NCBI GenBank assembly: GCA_905221605.1
Contig: CAJNDS010000016.1
Coordinates: 143,832-207,831 of the forward strand
DNA length: 64,000 nt
Source: Symbiodinium natans
Taxonomy: Eukaryota > Sar > Dinophyceae > Suessiales > Symbiodiniaceae
Direction: 5' to 3'
Shown here piece by piece: positions 62,524 through 64,000 of the stretch (position 1 is the stretch's first letter; every line of letters begins with the position of its first letter). Both the position numbers and the translations under genes were made by a program. Under the pieces are notes generated by a model, which saw nothing but the letters and a program-made list of their open reading frames with translations, did no database searches and had not been told where the DNA came from.

Positions 62524-63705
62524 ATGCGAGTTCAAGCTGATGGACTGGCACAAGTAACTCGGACATTCCAGACTGGCGCCACGTTGGCCTATGTGAACCC
62601 GGGGAATTTGCGGGTCCCTAGAGGCGTAGCATTCAATGTTGCGCCCTACTCTTACAGAGAGTCAGAGGGACCCGTCATCCCGTGGTGGCTTCACTCAGAG
62701 AAGGCACTGAGCTGTTTACAACCATTGTAGGGAGTACGGCAAGCTCCCTGCGAAACACAGTCGGGCAAGTATTGGAGTCCAACAGCGCAAGCGGACCGGA
62801 AGTTGGCGAGTTGAACGTGATGTTGGCTGGCTCTTCAAAAAGCCAAGCGTGCATGGCAGGCTCGCTTTCGCGGATATTCAGGTCTGCTGTGGCACAAGAC
62901 TTGTACAGGCACATGGGCTTGACAGCACCAGCGAAAGCTGCTACATCTCCAAACAGATCCAATGTACTCGTCGTGAACCCACGCTACTACAAAGCTGTAA
63001 AAGCTGCCTTCAGCCACAAGAGCACCTTGGCCCTTGACATTGATTTATCGGTGGAGGAAGCTGTGGCGCTTGCTGATTTGGTGTGCATGCCAGTGGAGTT
63101 CGATCAACAGCCTTGGCTTCCCAATGCGCCCAACACAATGGTGCATGGCGTAAATGTTGCTGGCAGTTTACAACTGCACTTGGACAGCTTCAATGGTGCT
63201 GCGAACGGGGAGGCCACGTTGCCAGCTGAAATGAGAACGCTTGGGTACACCGGCCCTCCTGTGGCTGGAGGAGGGAATGTACCCTTGAACACGCCTGGAC
63301 ATCCGGTTCCTGCCCTGCAAGCTTGGTCTAACAATGCTGGTAATCCAATTATGATCATCATAAACAAGGCCCTGCAGGAGCGAATCTCGATGACAACCGG
63401 ACAGGCGACATGGGTCGGAACCGGCAACGCCAACTTCAACATCGAAACTGCACGGCTCCTCACTTTGACCCAGGATATAGCAAAATGCACTGGTAGTGTC
63501 GCCACGCTACGTTGGCCTACCAGGCCCCGCAGAACGGGTCAACTTCTTGGCCTCGCTCTACCAGTTCATGGTCACTGGTGTAGGGGTAGCTGCAACCCTG
63601 CAGAATAGAATTTGCTACAGCCGAAGAACAAACACGGACGCAGCCCCAGCTTCCATTTGCTGGTATCATATTCTGGTGTTGCTGTTTCAGCGTGGCGTTT
63701 TTTGA
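62524..63705 (+). pseudogene. Frameshifted intronless coding remnant of unknown, possibly capsid-like, origin
   Basis: Two long frames cover almost 1.1 kb without an intron, unlike every other gene here. Frame 1 (62524-62730) contains NPGNLRVPRGVAFNVAPYSY. Coding character moves to the next frame near 62685 (62682-63608: GPEVGELNVMLAGSS, NPRYYKAVKAAF, NAPNTMVHGVNVAGSLQLHL, NAGNPIMIIINKALQERIS). It moves again near 63500 (YVGLPGPAERVNFLASLYQF). After 63600 all frames decay. At least two single-base shifts are needed, so it is broken or contains sequencing errors. The Gly/Asn/Pro-rich, strand-rich composition is reminiscent of RNA-virus coat proteins integrated in protist genomes, but no diagnostic motif is present. 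A processed host gene is equally possible. It begins directly after a degenerate CCCTAAA array. Confidence 0.45.
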
Positions 63706-64000
63706 AAATGACATCAGGAGCACGGCGCTGTTCGGCCCTTATTCATGATGATCACGAACAACAGCTTGAACAGCTTGATGAAACATGGTCACATGGTCAT
63801 TCTCGTTGCCACATGCGGGCAGGAAGCTGAGGTGCCCGGACAGTCTGGCGAAGACGGACGAATGGCAGGTTGTCGGCTCGCTGTGCTTGGGCAGCAGCTT
63901 GTTTTCCTTTCCTCAAACTACGCAGCCCCAATACACCGAGCTCCTTCAACCTAGACTTGAAGCTTCAACTTTTCGTGCCTCCAGTGCTGTGGGTAGTGCT

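Overview
The window is nuclear DNA of a eukaryote, most likely a dinoflagellate. The evidence is a multi-exon gene whose pieces join only through GT-AG, GC-AG and GA-AG introns with an AG|G exon border, all convincing exons lying on the + strand, and plant-type TTTAGGG repeats scattered everywhere. There is no prokaryotic gene organisation. The long uninterrupted frames seen on both strands are mostly translations of tandem repeats; the real coding material is in short exons of about 25-190 nt, found by reading splice borders, phase and protein character by eye.

Layout. Positions 2-913 hold the 3' end of a non-LTR retrotransposon. About 1.15-15.75 kb is one gene for a Cid1/TUTase-type nucleotidyltransferase (non-canonical poly(A) polymerase family) in about 28 small exons: FGS motif, SDxD motif, third Asp, VKHWAK, the LNSY helix, PLVPNLQ, the PAP-associated GFFRFY and the IEDPFDLRHNL motif appear in the correct order. 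From 16.3 to 61.8 kb there are at least a dozen further exon clusters, all +. Several have a run of phase-consistent exons and a stop codon (for example 21.8-23.65, 28.0-29.2, 35.5-36.3, 42.5-43.3 kb), but I cannot name most of the products. A hydrophobic exon at 48.7 kb and an ITASDYAVRVSGLP exon at 51.5 kb suggest a membrane protein. The right end (62.5-63.9 kb) carries an intronless but frameshifted coding remnant of unknown, possibly capsid-like, origin.

The introns and spacers are filled with two things. First, dozens of telomere-like arrays (TTTAGGG and variants, in both orientations). Second, at least eleven families of short (about 85-150 bp) foldback elements resembling MITEs, the largest with about 20 copies. 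The two are connected: several foldback copies are interrupted by telomere-like repeats, one with a 14-bp flanking duplication, suggesting that the arrays arise at break sites, by telomerase-like healing or by insertion. I see no rRNA, tRNA, spliced-leader RNA, CRISPR array or origin. Exon borders and gene boundaries are my manual inferences and have not been tested against RNA or homology searches.
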